A DNA stretch of 51,059 nucleotides. Origin: Cymbomonas tetramitiformis (lineage: Eukaryota > Chlorophyta > Pyramimonadophyceae > Pyramimonadales > Pyramimonadaceae). Below, piece by piece: positions 1 to 11,112 of this stretch. Position 1 is the first letter of the stretch. The number at the start of each line of letters is the position of its first letter. Below the pieces are notes generated by a model. That model saw only the letters and a list, made by a program, of their open reading frames with translations. It did no database searches and was not told the DNA's origin. Location of the stretch: the NCBI GenBank assembly GCA_001247695.2, contig LGRX02033547.1, positions 1 to 51,059 on the forward strand, in the 5' to 3' direction. Position numbers and translations under genes: made by a program.

Positions 1-863
1 CTGCTGGCGCCGTCTCCAGGATGCGGTAGTTTTCCATATCAAAGTCGACGATCTCTTCCGCCGGTTGCTTGGGGACTATGTACTCTTTAATGGCGTGCAC
101 CAGATGCCTTTCAGAATGCGGCATATACTGATGCACTCGCACCAATGTGAGCGCCGGCTTCATCGCCAAGTTCTCTGCGTAGTTCCAGAGAACCAACCGG
201 TCGTTGTCCTCGTCCGATTTCTCGAGTCCAGCGGGCTGCTGGACCCCTTCCTCGTCCACTTGTAGATCACCTCAAAACCGTTGTCAGTTGCGAAGGTCGT
301 GTACTTCTTCTCTGGGTCCTCTGCGGCGGGCTGTGCGCAGTGGATCTCAATTTCGTCCTCTTGGTCGTCCTCGTCCTCCTCCTCCTCCTCCCCATCGCCC
401 TCCTTCTTCGCCTCCTCCTCCGACTCGAACTCCGACTCGCCCTCCTTACTTCTTCGCCTCCTCCTTCTTCTCCGCCGCGTCCCCCTTGTTGAAAATATCA
501 AACAATCCTGGTTTTGTGCCTCGTTTCTCCGCCTCCTCCAGCTTATCCACGAACTGGGTTTGCGTCACCGATTTCAAAAATTGCCACGACGCCAGGTTGC
601 GGTAACACGCCGCGTCGTCCGGCGTGTAGTGTTCAAAACAGTTCTCAATGATATCGGGAGTGAGCAACACCTCCGACCCCGTTCCGGACAGTTGACTTTT
701 GTTCCCCGAAATGGGGAAAATCGTTTGCAGCTGCTCGTCCGTCAACAAGCGTTTAAGGATCTTGGCGCAGTGTCGGACCTCTTGTGTGCCGCTGTTCTCA
801 AGGTCTTCCACCGATTGCGCTTTGAAGCCTTCACCAAAGAGTTTTTTCGTCAGACATGATTAC
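1..863 (-). pseudogene. Broken acidic, Glu/Lys-rich protein gene, cut by the left edge
   Basis: Three minus-strand frames follow one another but do not join. About 863-446 reads a soluble sequence ending in an alanine/lysine/glutamate run. About 470-250 continues in another frame with a Glu/Asp-rich stretch. About 262-1 continues in the third frame, through a segment reading NLAMKPALTLVRVHQYMP, and runs off the window. All three look protein-like and there is no convincing splice pair between them: a GTAAGG after the lysine run has no in-phase acceptor nearby. I therefore read it as a gene broken by at least two frameshifts inside low-complexity sequence. A spliced gene or assembly errors remain possible. 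I do not recognise the family. Its acidic tail is loosely like that of the methyltransferase-like gene at 46.7-47.8 kb. Confidence 0.4.
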
Positions 864-1016
864 GTAGGAGTAGGGTAAGTGAGAAGAAAGAAGATAAAAA
901 GTTGTGTCCACAGAAAAGTATACTTGCGATAGTGAAAATCAACTCTTAAAGATAGCATATCGCGAGTACCGCGCTAGTACCACACTATTAACGCACTACT
1001 CACGCCACTAGTCCGT

Positions 1017-1072
1017 ACTAGTCGCGCGACTAGTGCGAAATCATATCGCACTAGTGATGTGACTAGTGCGAT
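1017..1072. repeat. Pair of palindromes upstream of the transposase-like gene
   Basis: Positions 1017-1034 are a perfect 18-bp palindrome, ACTAGTCGCGCGACTAGT. Positions 1045-1055 and 1062-1072 are perfect 11-bp inverted arms (ATCGCACTAGT / ACTAGTGCGAT) around a 6-bp loop. Both use the word ACTAGT. The 12-mer CTAGTGCGATCT at 1063-1074 recurs at 3432-3443, just inside the intron of the downstream gene. They could be protein-binding sites, transposon subterminal repeats or a hairpin. Confidence 0.6.
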
Positions 1073-1206
1073 CTGACTACATGTGACGATTGAAATGCAA
1101 TCAAACGCTCGAACGCCTGGAACGTCGCGCCGGTCATTAGTTTTGAAACTTTGAAGCTTAAACATTTGAGAAAGCGCCAAGTCGCTAAAGCGGGAAGGAA
1201 GGAAAT

Positions 1207-4200
1207 ATGTTATGCTCGTCGTGCTCTGAAGGCGAATCTGAGCTTAGCGCTTCGTCTAATTCTTCTGGTTCAGAAGATTATTACTATGAAACGGTGGAAG
1301 ACTTTATATGCAAGACGAAAACCATCAACCCAAGAAAGGCGAAGCGTTCCGAACCGGAAGCAGAATCCAAAACGTCGGGATATGGGCCCAACAATACTGC
1401 GGAAAGCGTGACAAAGATCGGGGATCTGATGGACCCCGCCAACGAATGCAGGTGTGGGAGGCGCTGTCTGTCCCAATTCGAGTATCGTCCCGTGCAGGCG
1501 TACTTACGTGAAAAGTCTACGCTAAACGGTCGCCAGTTCAAGGAGAACATCGTCGCGGAGCTCACTCGTGCGCGTAGGTTCAAGCCCGGTTCGCAGAAGC
1601 TTGAAATAGAGATGTTCGACTCGCTGACGTTCCTGGGCAAGAAAGTCTGCAAGGATGCGTTTCGACGACTGCACTTTATTCCCGAAAGCACATGGTTCAA
1701 GTGGCACGCGCACGTGTGGGGGGGCGGCATGCTGGAGAGCACAAGGAAGAGGAATTTGACGCTGTACAACGACCCGACGAACCTGAACTGGACTTATTTC
1801 TTGGAGTACGCTGCTCACGAGCTGTTGCCGTTGGCGGAGCCACAACCTCAAAACGGCAAACTCCAAATGAATCCGATCCGACCAGCCGATTGTTATGCCG
1901 CATACAAGCTTATGCGTCGCGGCGTTTATCAGGTTAAAATCACGCAGTTTCGCAAGTATCTGCGCGAGTACCTCCGCGCGAAGCATATTACCATGCGCAA
2001 GCGGAAGGATTGTGCAGGTAAGTGCACGACATGCGAAATCTTGACGAAGCAGCGCCGTGCTGTAAAGGACTTGGAGGACCTGGAGGACTGGAAGACGCTT
2101 AACGACGCGCACCGGAGTGATTATCGAAATGAGAGAGCTCAGTACAATAACACCCGTGCTGATAGTGCCAACCAGTTCGGCATCAGTGACTCGTATTGTT
2201 TCGACGGGGCGGCAAACAACAACACCGTTTGTCCGCACTTCCCCGTGAAGGTCAAGGCGATGAGCGACAAAGCTGGAAGTTTCTTCCACCTTCATCTGCA
2301 AGCAGTCGTGATGCACGGCACGGTGTTGTGCATGTGTTTACTTATGCCATGGGTTCCTGGCAAAGACGTGAACATGTGCCTCACGACGCTCAATATTCTG
2401 CTACGGTATGTGGTGGAGAACACGGAGCAGCACTTTCGGCAAACATGCCACGTGCAAATGGACGGAGGGTCGGAAAACTGGAACCGGCATGTTTTCGCCT
2501 TCTTCTGCATTCTGGTTCACCACGGGCTGTACAAAGAGATCTACCTACACCGTCTGCCCGTAGGCCACTCCCACAACGACGTCGATGGCTTTTTCGGGTT
2601 GCTGAAGATGCTGTTGTGGGGTAAGACCGCGGATAAAAAAGGCCATTGGTTCATATCTTTGGAACAATGGATTGCCTTTCTCTTTGCCTGGACGATAACA
2701 ACCATCAACAAGCACACGTACGTCGTCGGCTGCAACTTGGACTTCAAATCGTGGATCGACCCGCACTTGAACGAAGAGTTTGGTGGCCACGCTGGACGAG
2801 ACCGCAAGGTGCATACTTGGTGCTTTTACGTCGCTCCGGACAAGCTCGTCCGAGCGAAGTACAAGTTTGGTGACAGGTTCAAGGAATGGCTACCAAGTGG
2901 CGTGGACGAGGACCCGAACCTTGGGCTGATTATTTGTACCAGTTATCCCGACGTCGACTCCGCCCCGGGCTATATGGACAACCCGGAATGGAAGCGCAAG
3001 GGGAAGGGAAACAAGGTATTGGACATGGAGCAAACAACGCGGAGCTGTCTATTGGGACTCCGAGCCGCAACGCCAGATCTGGTGAGCCAACAACGACACG
3101 AGGAATTGAAAGCAACCTTCCCCTTGCCTTTGAAGGTGGAGGCCGTGCGAGAGCGACATCCCGAGCGATTACCTCCGAAGTGGGACCTTTCACTGCTGCT
3201 GACACGTGCGCATACCCGCGCATCTACAGTCAAATGCGATGGGATCTTGAAGACGCGGTATGCTAAGGCGGAGCAGTTCAATGTATGTTTCGACGGCGTG
3301 ACGCATAAGAAACAAGTGGTGGAGAAAGAAGTCCTGAAAAATATTGACATCAACGAGGTTGTGGCTTTTATGCGCGAGGCCAAGTATTGTACTGAGCTGA
3401 TTTCCAGAAGGTAAGACGACCGTTTACCAGCCTAGTGCGATCTCATTTATACCTTATTTATATTTATTTTGTCATTATTGTCCTTCAAGTGTCTAAGCAA
3501 AGTCAGGTAGGTTTCTTGTTCTAGCTCCAGATCTTCCTACAACAAGGGCATTTTGCAATATCCGTGCAACTTGCCAAGTAGGCCTGGAAACAAGGGTGAT
3601 GATACAGCACGTTTTTGCAGTCACATCCTAACCCTGAAACCCACGTTTCCGCGGGGAAAACTATTTCTAAGCAGACGACGCACTTGTTTCCTTCCTCTCT
3701 TTCAGAGTTGGTGGTGGTGGCGGCTTGCTCCTGTGTTGCGGGAGTCCTTTGATTCCCGGTAGAAGAAGTCGTCGCTTCGTCTTCAGGTGTCGCTGTTGTG
3801 GAGCTTTGCAACCAAGGAAAAACCTGCCGCAAGATTGTAACCTCGTCGTCCGAGTCCGTTGTTCCTGGTGTGTTCGGAACGACGGTAGAAGAGGTCGTTC
3901 CTTGTTCTTGATTTTCGCTAAGAAAACCCTCACTCATCCAGGGAAAAACTTCCCTCAGGATTCTAGTCTCGTCGTCGTGAGAGTCCGTCATTGCGGTGTA
4001 AGAGTATGCGAAGATAATACGAAGTGTATAGAGAAGTTTCAAACTAGGGTTCGCTTACGCAGGTACGAGGATAAACACTTACACCGAGTGTTATCTGAGC
4101 GGAATGCTGAACTGCGGGGTCTTACGACCAAGACCAAGAAGTTGGAACGCCTGATCCAGCTTTTGAAGGCAGAAGATGCTGGTGAAGAAGCTCCCGCAGT

Positions 4201-5002
4201 TCGTGCAGAGGCAGAAGAAGCTGGTGAAGAAGCTCCCGCAGTTCGTGCAGAGGCAGGTGTGCGTGAAGCAAATGGAAAGAGGAGTCGGAGAGGAGATCCA
4301 CCTGCTGCTCGCAAGAGGTTTTCAGGCGCACAAAGGCAAAACAGGGCGCGCAGAACTTCACCCGCCTCCGAAGGCGACAGCGATGATACTGATATGGAGA
4401 TGGATCTTGCCACTCGCAGTCGGAGTCGGCAGGTTGCAGCGCGCAAGAAGAAGCCTGGAAAGCAGCCAAAACAGCAGAAACAGCCCAGCAGCAGTGAGGG
4501 CACGGATGATGGCGACGATGAGCACTCCTCCGGTGTTGACGAGAGTCTATATGACCGTGGGATGCGTTTGGCATCGCAGAAGGAACACTTGGCAGCCGAC
4601 TACCGGTTCGAGGACATGACTGTGGGCAGCTATGCCGTGACCGTTGCAGGCGGGGAAGCCAGCGACAAGTGTTGGTTCAACGTTATGCTCCCGGACGGCG
4701 GTAAGTCACTCCCACTCCATTTCGTGGAGGTGGTGGGGCAGCATGCCTCACGGAAGGAGATAACCTGGCAGTTCTGGTTGCCAGCACAGTCACGGAGAAC
4801 GTTCGAGACGGTAGAACAACTCTGTGAGGCTGGAGCTTTCGTACGGGGTGCCCGCACCCTTCGCATGAAGTCTACATTTGACGTGAACGAGGTGTTGACA
4901 TGCTGGGATGAGACCGCAAAATCTGGTGTTCAAGGCGGAATTCCAGGTTGTGAGGAGAAAGCTGAGCTTTTAAAAGCACTGCTGGAGAACTCTGAAGAGT
5001 AA
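1207..5002 (+). CDS. Transposase-like protein (DUF7869-like), two exons
   Basis: Exon 1 (1207-3410) opens with ATG. Its last bases carry a strong donor, CCAGAAG|GTAAGA, that splits a codon after two bases. An acceptor ending at 4062 (TTACGCAG) opens exon 2 (4063-5002) in exactly the matching phase, giving about 1,047 residues. Exon 1 holds a Cys-rich knot (CAGKCTTCEIL), then a DDE-like core with QMDGGSENWNRH followed by LPVGHSHNDVDGFFG. The GH(S/T)H-D signature is what I know from the DUF7869 group of transposon-derived proteins; that assignment is from memory. Exon 2 gives a short coiled coil, a duplicated AGEEAPAVRAEA repeat, a basic/acidic linker and a compact C-terminal domain of unknown role. 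If the splice is not used, exon 1 ends after 735 residues. A RING gene lies antisense inside the intron. A mobile-element origin is likely, but I found no terminal repeats. Confidence 0.7.
3521..4042 (-). CDS. RING-type zinc-finger protein nested in an intron
   Basis: Single-exon frame of 173 residues; an internal ATG at 3991 is an alternative start. The C-terminus carries a RING-like zinc finger: CVVC at 121-124, a CDC pair at 140-142, HHPC at 148-151 and CPCC at 165-168. These are the spaced Cys/His ligands expected of E3 ubiquitin ligases, and the protein ends directly after the finger. The N-terminal half contains two copies of a short motif, (D)DETRILREVFPW and DDEVTILRQVFPW (about residues 23-35 and 65-77), with Thr/Ser-rich linkers between. 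Such duplicated motifs may bind a partner. The whole gene lies on the opposite strand inside the 652-bp intron (3411-4062) of the transposase-like gene, so it may be cargo of that element. Function beyond zinc binding is inference. Confidence 0.65.
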   Translation of the reverse strand: MKLLYTLRIIFAYSYTAMTDSHDDETRILREVFPWMSEGFLSENQEQGTTSSTVVPNTPGTTDSDDEVTILRQVFPWLQSSTTATPEDEATTSSTGNQRTPATQEQAATTTNSEREEGNKCVVCLEIVFPAETWVSGLGCDCKNVLYHHPCFQAYLASCTDIAKCPCCRKIWS

Positions 5003-6425
5003 ATAAGTGCAGTCAAGAGTTCGTATGTGCATGCATGTACACATGTGGTTGTGCTTACACCCTAAATTGGTGTTACCACTTAGGGTTTCCCCCGCTAGAG
5101 GGCCATTTGCTCCAGAAATCTGCACGGAGATGCAAGTGCTTGATAGTTTATTTGTTCAAATATGTTTTATGGCAAACTACATTATAACATAGCACGTGAC
5201 GGGTCCATTAGCAAGAACCTTTACATATGTTACCCGCCCTTTGTGAATACGCGTGTGATAAAGCATAGGGTTTGAGGGGGGTTTTGGCAAAATTGTGCTG
5301 AAATCGATGAAAATATCAAACATACGATAAACAGGTACATATTTTTCCCTTTTTACTTCCATTTTATAACCTTTAATCTCGATCTAATACCATATGTGGA
5401 TTTTTGGAACACTCCTCAATATGCCTAAGAGTCACGCGTAAGAATTCTGAAAACCCCGCCTCATACGATGAGAAAAACTTCCAAAATTATAACCACCCTA
5501 TTTTTTGGGCATGATATGTTTAAAATAATGTAAAAAACATCAAAACAATGACCTTCAAAAAATCTTCCAATTTAGAGCGCATCTTCCAATTAAGAGCGAT
5601 CGTCGTTAATATGTATATACTACACACCACATGTTTAAGCTTCACTCCCACTATTGGTGGTCCGATTTGTGGACGGTTGGGATGGGGGTTTAATTCAATA
5701 AATTTATTATGAGATTTAGCGCTAGATAGCTAGTGTTTAATAAGATAAAATAATGCCATAATGTCATAATAGCATCTGGACTCGACGTACATGTTTTGAT
5801 GACGATATCGTTTGTTAGTTCTCTTTAGTGGTGGACCTTTGACATCCAGAGTTCCGTAAACGTGCAACCAACGTCCCAAGCGAGTGCTGGTCATGCTAGT
5901 CATTGATTGTTATATAATTTGTATATAGGCGTAGTTTAGTGTGGTGGAGTCGTGGAGTGCACAACGTCTTTATCACTTTGAAAAACGGTGTGAATACCCA
6001 ATTGTTCTTGTTATTTGTCCGGGTCGAGGCTTTTTCAGTAGTTCCTCCCTAGGGTACGAGTTAATGATGCCCCCCGCGGTGGTTGATACCGCCCTGATGT
6101 TTCCCAGGCCCCATCGCCAATCGATGGGTGCTCTTATAGTGTGCCGTTGCCCGAGCGAGGCACTGTAGGATGTAATGAAATATATACAACGTTGTATATA
6201 TATACGAAGTAGATATTGTGTATACTTCCTATCGTACGTACCACGTTCAGGAAAGTGATAAGCAAAATAGGAGCACCCACCAAAGAAAAGGCAGGCCCTG
6301 GAAGACAATCAGGACGGTAGCAACCACCGCGGGGGGGGGAAGATCAATTCGAATGCGCAAGGATGCCAAACGTGAGTGGCCTGAATACTCAAGCTGTGAT
6401 ATACATGGGCATACCTCAGATTATT

Positions 6426-6490
6426 AAAGGTTCACCATGATTATATATTAAGGTTCGCCATGATTATATATATAATCATGGTGAACCTTT
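6426..6490. repeat. 23-bp perfect inverted repeat with internal third copy
   Basis: Arms 6426-6448 and 6468-6490 are perfect reverse complements, each containing GGTTCACCATGATTATATA or its complement. A near-copy of the left arm (6450-6471, one C/A change: GGTTCGCCATG) sits between them. The structure suggests a small foldback element or MITE remnant. Confidence 0.7.
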
Positions 6491-6573
6491 AAAATTACAC
6501 ACCACGTCAGTGGATGTATGTAAAGCAAATATAATACGATTGATCAATGCTGAATGTGGTATGGCACGGAAAA

Positions 6574-6899
6574 GCTGTGATGTACACTTGGTGACTGACG
6601 AGGTGCTGTTGCGTGCCCAGAGAGTGACGGCGTTGTGATGCATATTCAGTGACTGACGGGTTGGTGTGCCATGCCCAGCGTGTGACGCGGGATCTGTGAT
6701 CTATATTCGGTGACTAACGGAGTGGTGTTGAGTGCGCAACGTGTGACGGATATGTGATGTACACTCGGTGACTGACGGGGTGATGTATGCTGCATGCCCA
6801 ACGTGTGACGGCGCTGTGATGTATATTCGGTAAATAACAGAGTGGTGTTGTGTGCCCAGCGTGTGACGGAGCTGTGATGTATATTCGGCGACTGGCAGG
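6574..6899. repeat. Degenerate tandem array, unit about 60 bp, six copies
   Basis: Copies begin near 6574, 6632, 6690, 6751, 6814 and 6871. Each contains CTGTGATGTATATTCGGTGA and most a later GCCCAGCGTGTGACGG, with scattered substitutions and small indels. No coding potential. Confidence 0.75.
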
Positions 6900-7204
6900 T
6901 TCTATGTTCGGATAAACGCGTTACGCATAAATCTCACAACCCCGGAAACATGTAGATACGCGTAATTTCTGCGAGTCATTATTGAATACATTATTTCTAC
7001 AAATTTGCTTGACTGCACTGGTTGTTGTCATGTGTGCTGCACTCGAGCATTTCCGTTTGGCGTCTTGCTAGACCCCTAATGCACAAGTAACGGAAACATG
7101 TACTCGGTCCGTGACAAACATATCGGTTAGGATCAATGCATATTTATATATGCCATATATCGATGGTATCTGTGTGAAAGCGGCCGGTTTATGGATGCCA
7201 CTCC

Positions 7205-7522
7205 TTACGATATCTTCATTAATGTACCTTGAATTGGAGTTGATACACCTTTTCTCGATTTCCGTTGCCCCCATATTGAAACAGCGGTGTCTCCCATTGC
7301 AGGAGACATCCGATCAGAACAAACTGTATTATCAACCGTGTCCTCGGAATCATTCGTGGGTATACCATATTCTGTGTAAAGACGCGGGGCTTCAGGATCT
7401 AACTTGCTGGTTGCAGGCCGCTTTAAACGTTCGTTGGGAGTGTCGAGTACGTGTACAACTATCGTAGCTGAGGATATAACGTCGTCACCATCAGCTATAT
7501 TTACCTTGCTCATCGAGGACAC
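7205..7522 (-). CDS. Possible small hypothetical protein or exon
   Basis: A 105-codon frame with balanced, hydrophilic composition and an internal ATG four codons in. It has no recognised domain, signal peptide or membrane segment. It overlaps a competing plus-strand frame of similar length, so at least one is chance. It is listed only because its composition looks more protein-like than its surroundings. Confidence 0.18.
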   Translation of the reverse strand: MSSMSKVNIADGDDVISSATIVVHVLDTPNERLKRPATSKLDPEAPRLYTEYGIPTNDSEDTVDNTVCSDRMSPAMGDTAVSIWGQRKSRKGVSTPIQGTLMKIS

Positions 7523-9465
7523 AATGCGTTCTGCGTTCTCGCAACATGGACATGGGAACTAAATCGCATCTACGATAGTGCGACAAGCGTGCACATTACG
7601 AGATGCGATACTTGAGCAATATCTACGTATTTGCGCTTGCGATATGTACGAGCATAAACACACACGCGCGCGCACGCTTACCGTATACATATGCGTATTG
7701 CATCGGTATCCCGGATGTTCGCAGCGTAATAATGTCCATGAAGCAGCATTGAAAATGTGTGTTTACAGTAGATGACTATACACGTTCATATCACACACTG
7801 CGCATGTAATGTACATCTGTATATCATATTGGACGATCTGATCAAAGCTAGCTCTTGGCGGTCACGCCGCGATACGCATGTCATATGCATGGTTCAAAAT
7901 TCCGCTGCCAATTGCAAAATAGGCAAATACCGACTCCGAGTTGACGCGACGATGCGCTGAAAATATGCAGGTTTCACACTACTATGTTGAGCGTCAAGGT
8001 GCAAGGCCCGGCTTTTGGAATCGCACCGGAGACGCGCGGTACGCTATCAACCCGTAGCAGAATACCAGCACTCTTTAGTGGTATGATGGCGCGCAACGTG
8101 ATTTAAACGTCGGTGGACGGTATCGCTCAGGTGGAGCTAATTAGCTTTGCCTACGACAAGCCAGCGGCACGGCAACATATTTTTTCAAATAGCACCAACG
8201 CGCGCATGTGGCGAGCTTGTAACATCAGCATAGTAATTTCTTTTAGTCATTTGAAGGTGCGCATTGCGGTAATGCTACCCGTTTACGATATCTGCCATTC
8301 TATTTTCGAGTGTTGGCTTGCCACTGCGGTCAGCCTCTATAATCACCAGCACAATTCCGACTATTTTTGAAACTTCAATTTGAAACCTGGAGGTAGTCGC
8401 GAACGTCCGTTCTGGGCATCCAATCACAAAATCAGTCGAAAAAAAACCTTCCAATATTTTTTAATGATTTTATAAATCCATGACCAGCCGAACATATCTG
8501 AGTCGCGGATAAAGTCACATCCGACTTGCAGCTATTTGCTAATTCGTAGTCTATTTAGTTCGTACCCAGTGTCGTCTGAAGGAACTGTTTAACCTACAGT
8601 CCTTGTCCTACCTACAAGTATTTCTCTTAACCGCACGTCGCAGTGGGGAAGGCTGCGGAGGGGTCCAACGTGTCATATTTAGGACGTGCGTATTTAGGAT
8701 GTCCATGTGACAATTCAGCCAACCGACCCTTTGACCCCTCTCTGTATGTTTTTAGAAGCAAAGCAATTTCCTTGCATCCCTCACCGTATACGCACTTTAT
8801 TATCTTGCATACCTCAATTGTACATATGCTACCTTAACTCGTACCTGCTTACTTCAATCATCATAGCGGCGATCGCAGCGAGCGATTGGGGATGATGAAA
8901 TATGGTCCAGTGATTATATCGCCAAATAAAATCGCTTATGTCACACCGTCATCGATGGCACGCGCAAGTATTTGACGCGAAGCGCAAGCGGAACACCGAA
9001 GCGAGCTACTCGCCGAATTCGTCAGCACGCCACGCGCCACATCGACATCGCCATCCAAGATCGTTATCGCCATGAAGCGATTCGCGTCCGTATTGTCTAA
9101 TGACATTTTACTTCATAACAATAACAATATATTGATAGATGCTAGGGCGGGTGTGGCACTGTGCATCCGTGTATAAAAGTATATAAACCACACGGATTCT
9201 CTAGGCATCACTTATCGGCATAGTGGACATCTCCGTTGAGATCGACCAGCCTAGCATATTCTAGGACTGCGACGCTTGCTGCACATCAGTATCAGGTGTA
9301 CAGCGGCATTGTATGCACTGAACAAGCTGTGTGCGTGTTTGTGTGTGTTTGTAACACTGAACTAACACCACCTCGGACGAGAGGACGCGACTCGCCTTTT
9401 GAAACACTTGATTATGTCGACCATCCGGTACTTTCTAGGCGACGCATAACTCTAGTGCGCGTAGT

Positions 9466-10284
9466 ATGGGGGTGGTGATGCCAACCTTGCCCAACTCGGT
9501 AGACGTGGGTGTAATGTCAATATCACGGCCATTCGCAACTTGTAGCGCTGCCACGAAGTTGGCTTTTCCCTCGATTTTGCACAGGCGTCTAACAAGAAAT
9601 TTCTCTCGGCACGCACCGCGTCCGCTACTCACCCAACGTCGGAAACGAAGTCGCAGGATCGCTGCGGGCTCCCCTGAAGATGATCGCGGTTCTAGCTTGC
9701 CCGATGACGATGACGCAAATGCACAATCGGACGCGCTCTTCGTGTCGTGGATCGGTCGGGGCGTGCATTTCTCCTTGGCGCAAGCCCTCCTAGTACCTGC
9801 TGCGTTGCCGTGGTCATGGAGTACCATGCTTTTCATGGTGCCGGCATCGACCACAGATGCTGCTGAGAGTTTCACTCAACCGGCCGCACAACTTGTGGGC
9901 GTCCTTCTAGCAACACTAGGCGTGGCGATGATGGCATCCGGTATCCGGGACATAGGTAGCAACTTCTCTTTTTTCCCCGAGCCCAAGCCCGCAGAGGAGC
10001 ATTCTTTGAGCACCGTTGGCATCATGGGCGTCGTGCGCCATCCGCAGTATGCGGGCACCCTGGCATTTTGTTGGGGTGTGGCATTGGTCACGGGCGCATC
10101 ACCCACGCGTATGTTGGCCTGCATGGCCACAACCATAGCGCTTTGGCTCAACGCAGACTTGGACGAGGACAGGTTGATCAAGGAGCGGTACGGCCGTGCA
10201 GCCGATGAGTACCTTGAGCGCGTGCCCAGCATGGTCCCGCGAGACGCGTGCGCGTTGATCCGCGCAATGCTCAGATTGTCATGA
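9466..10284 (+). CDS. Isoprenylcysteine methyltransferase-like membrane protein
   Basis: Single exon of 272 residues from the ATG at 9466. Residues 1-68 are rich in Ser, Arg, Ala and hydroxylated residues and poor in acids, as expected of a plastid or mitochondrial transit peptide. An Asp-rich linker follows (71-84). Hydrophobic segments lie at about 100-127, 140-160 and 197-230. The C-terminal half has the hallmarks of the ICMT/phospholipid-methyltransferase-type (PEMT/NnrU-like) fold: RHPQY at 191-195, then a hydrophobic hairpin, then EDRLIKERYG with the E-Y-V-P tail up to 257. In the family these bind S-adenosylmethionine and methylate small lipidic or prenylated substrates at a membrane. 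The substrate here cannot be told. It is convergent with the fructosamine-3-kinase gene that ends at 11113. Confidence 0.82.
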   Translation: MGVVMPTLPNSVDVGVMSISRPFATCSAATKLAFPSILHRRLTRNFSRHAPRPLLTQRRKRSRRIAAGSPEDDRGSSLPDDDDANAQSDALFVSWIGRGVHFSLAQALLVPAALPWSWSTMLFMVPASTTDAAESFTQPAAQLVGVLLATLGVAMMASGIRDIGSNFSFFPEPKPAEEHSLSTVGIMGVVRHPQYAGTLAFCWGVALVTGASPTRMLACMATTIALWLNADLDEDRLIKERYGRAADEYLERVPSMVPRDACALIRAMLRLS

Positions 10285-11112
10285 GATCTCAGTGGTTTCG
10301 TTCCAAGATAACATACAGGAGCTGGAAGGAACTTAGACATGTATACTGTATTCTATCACTTTATTCAGACTCTAGATATATCGGCTTGACTTAGCCGTTT
10401 CACGGTGTACTTTATATCTGATAGATATCCGAAGGGGATATCCCAGTAACATGTAACATTGTCATTCTGCACATCATACGTCTGCACTCTTGGTTTTAAG
10501 GACCCTTATCCCAGTAACACCGTGGAACAGTGATAGTGCCCCAGATCTTGAGCTGAGCCGGTGACATTACCACGCACCGACCGCGTCAATTGATTGTATG
10601 TACCCCTAGTGATACTGCGGGCGCAAATTATGATATGCTGCAGCTCATCACAGGTGGTTTGTTGTATGGGCACCGTCGTGAGTAACATGTGTGTGTGTTG
10701 TGGATATATTCCACTCACAATCCCTAGCATTTTTAATCCTCAATGAACATGTACATCACACCATTTAATGAGACAGCCTTTTGCATTAGTCACAACATAT
10801 GAAACCTAGATTGATATTATGAATTAAGTAAAGGATCACATGCAGAATCTTGATACAAAACACTTGTGGGTCATATTAGCACTCCGCTGCTTTTTGCATT
10901 CGCCAAACCTCAGTGCATCACATCGTTCGCGTATCAATAGCAATTTCGGTATGTTAGTTGGGAGCACTTGCAGGAAGCGTTTATGATGGCATACAATCTA
11001 TTACATGAATCCTGAGCATGCATATTTGTTCTCTCACCCCCACCACCGAAACTTTGAAGGCAAAAATTGCTCTCTACCTCGCACAACCATGTGCATTGTG
11101 CAATCGCTTTCA

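Larger units (their letters stand above)
5003..9465. other. Gene-poor stretch
   Basis: About 4.5 kb with no gene I can support apart from one weak frame at 7205-7522. It is AT-rich at 5.2-5.9 kb. It holds a perfect long inverted repeat (6426-6490) and a degenerate 60-bp tandem array (6574-6899). Since a gene elsewhere in this window has exons as short as 26 nt, small exons here could have escaped me. Confidence 0.5.

Noticed and set aside
1284..2316. Minus-strand ORFs of 161 and 264 codons
   Set aside because: Antisense shadows of the transposase-like exon.
3725..4062. Plus-strand extension upstream of 4063 in the 425-codon frame
   Set aside because: It is antisense to the RING gene and lies in the intron; the coding part begins at the acceptor at 4062.
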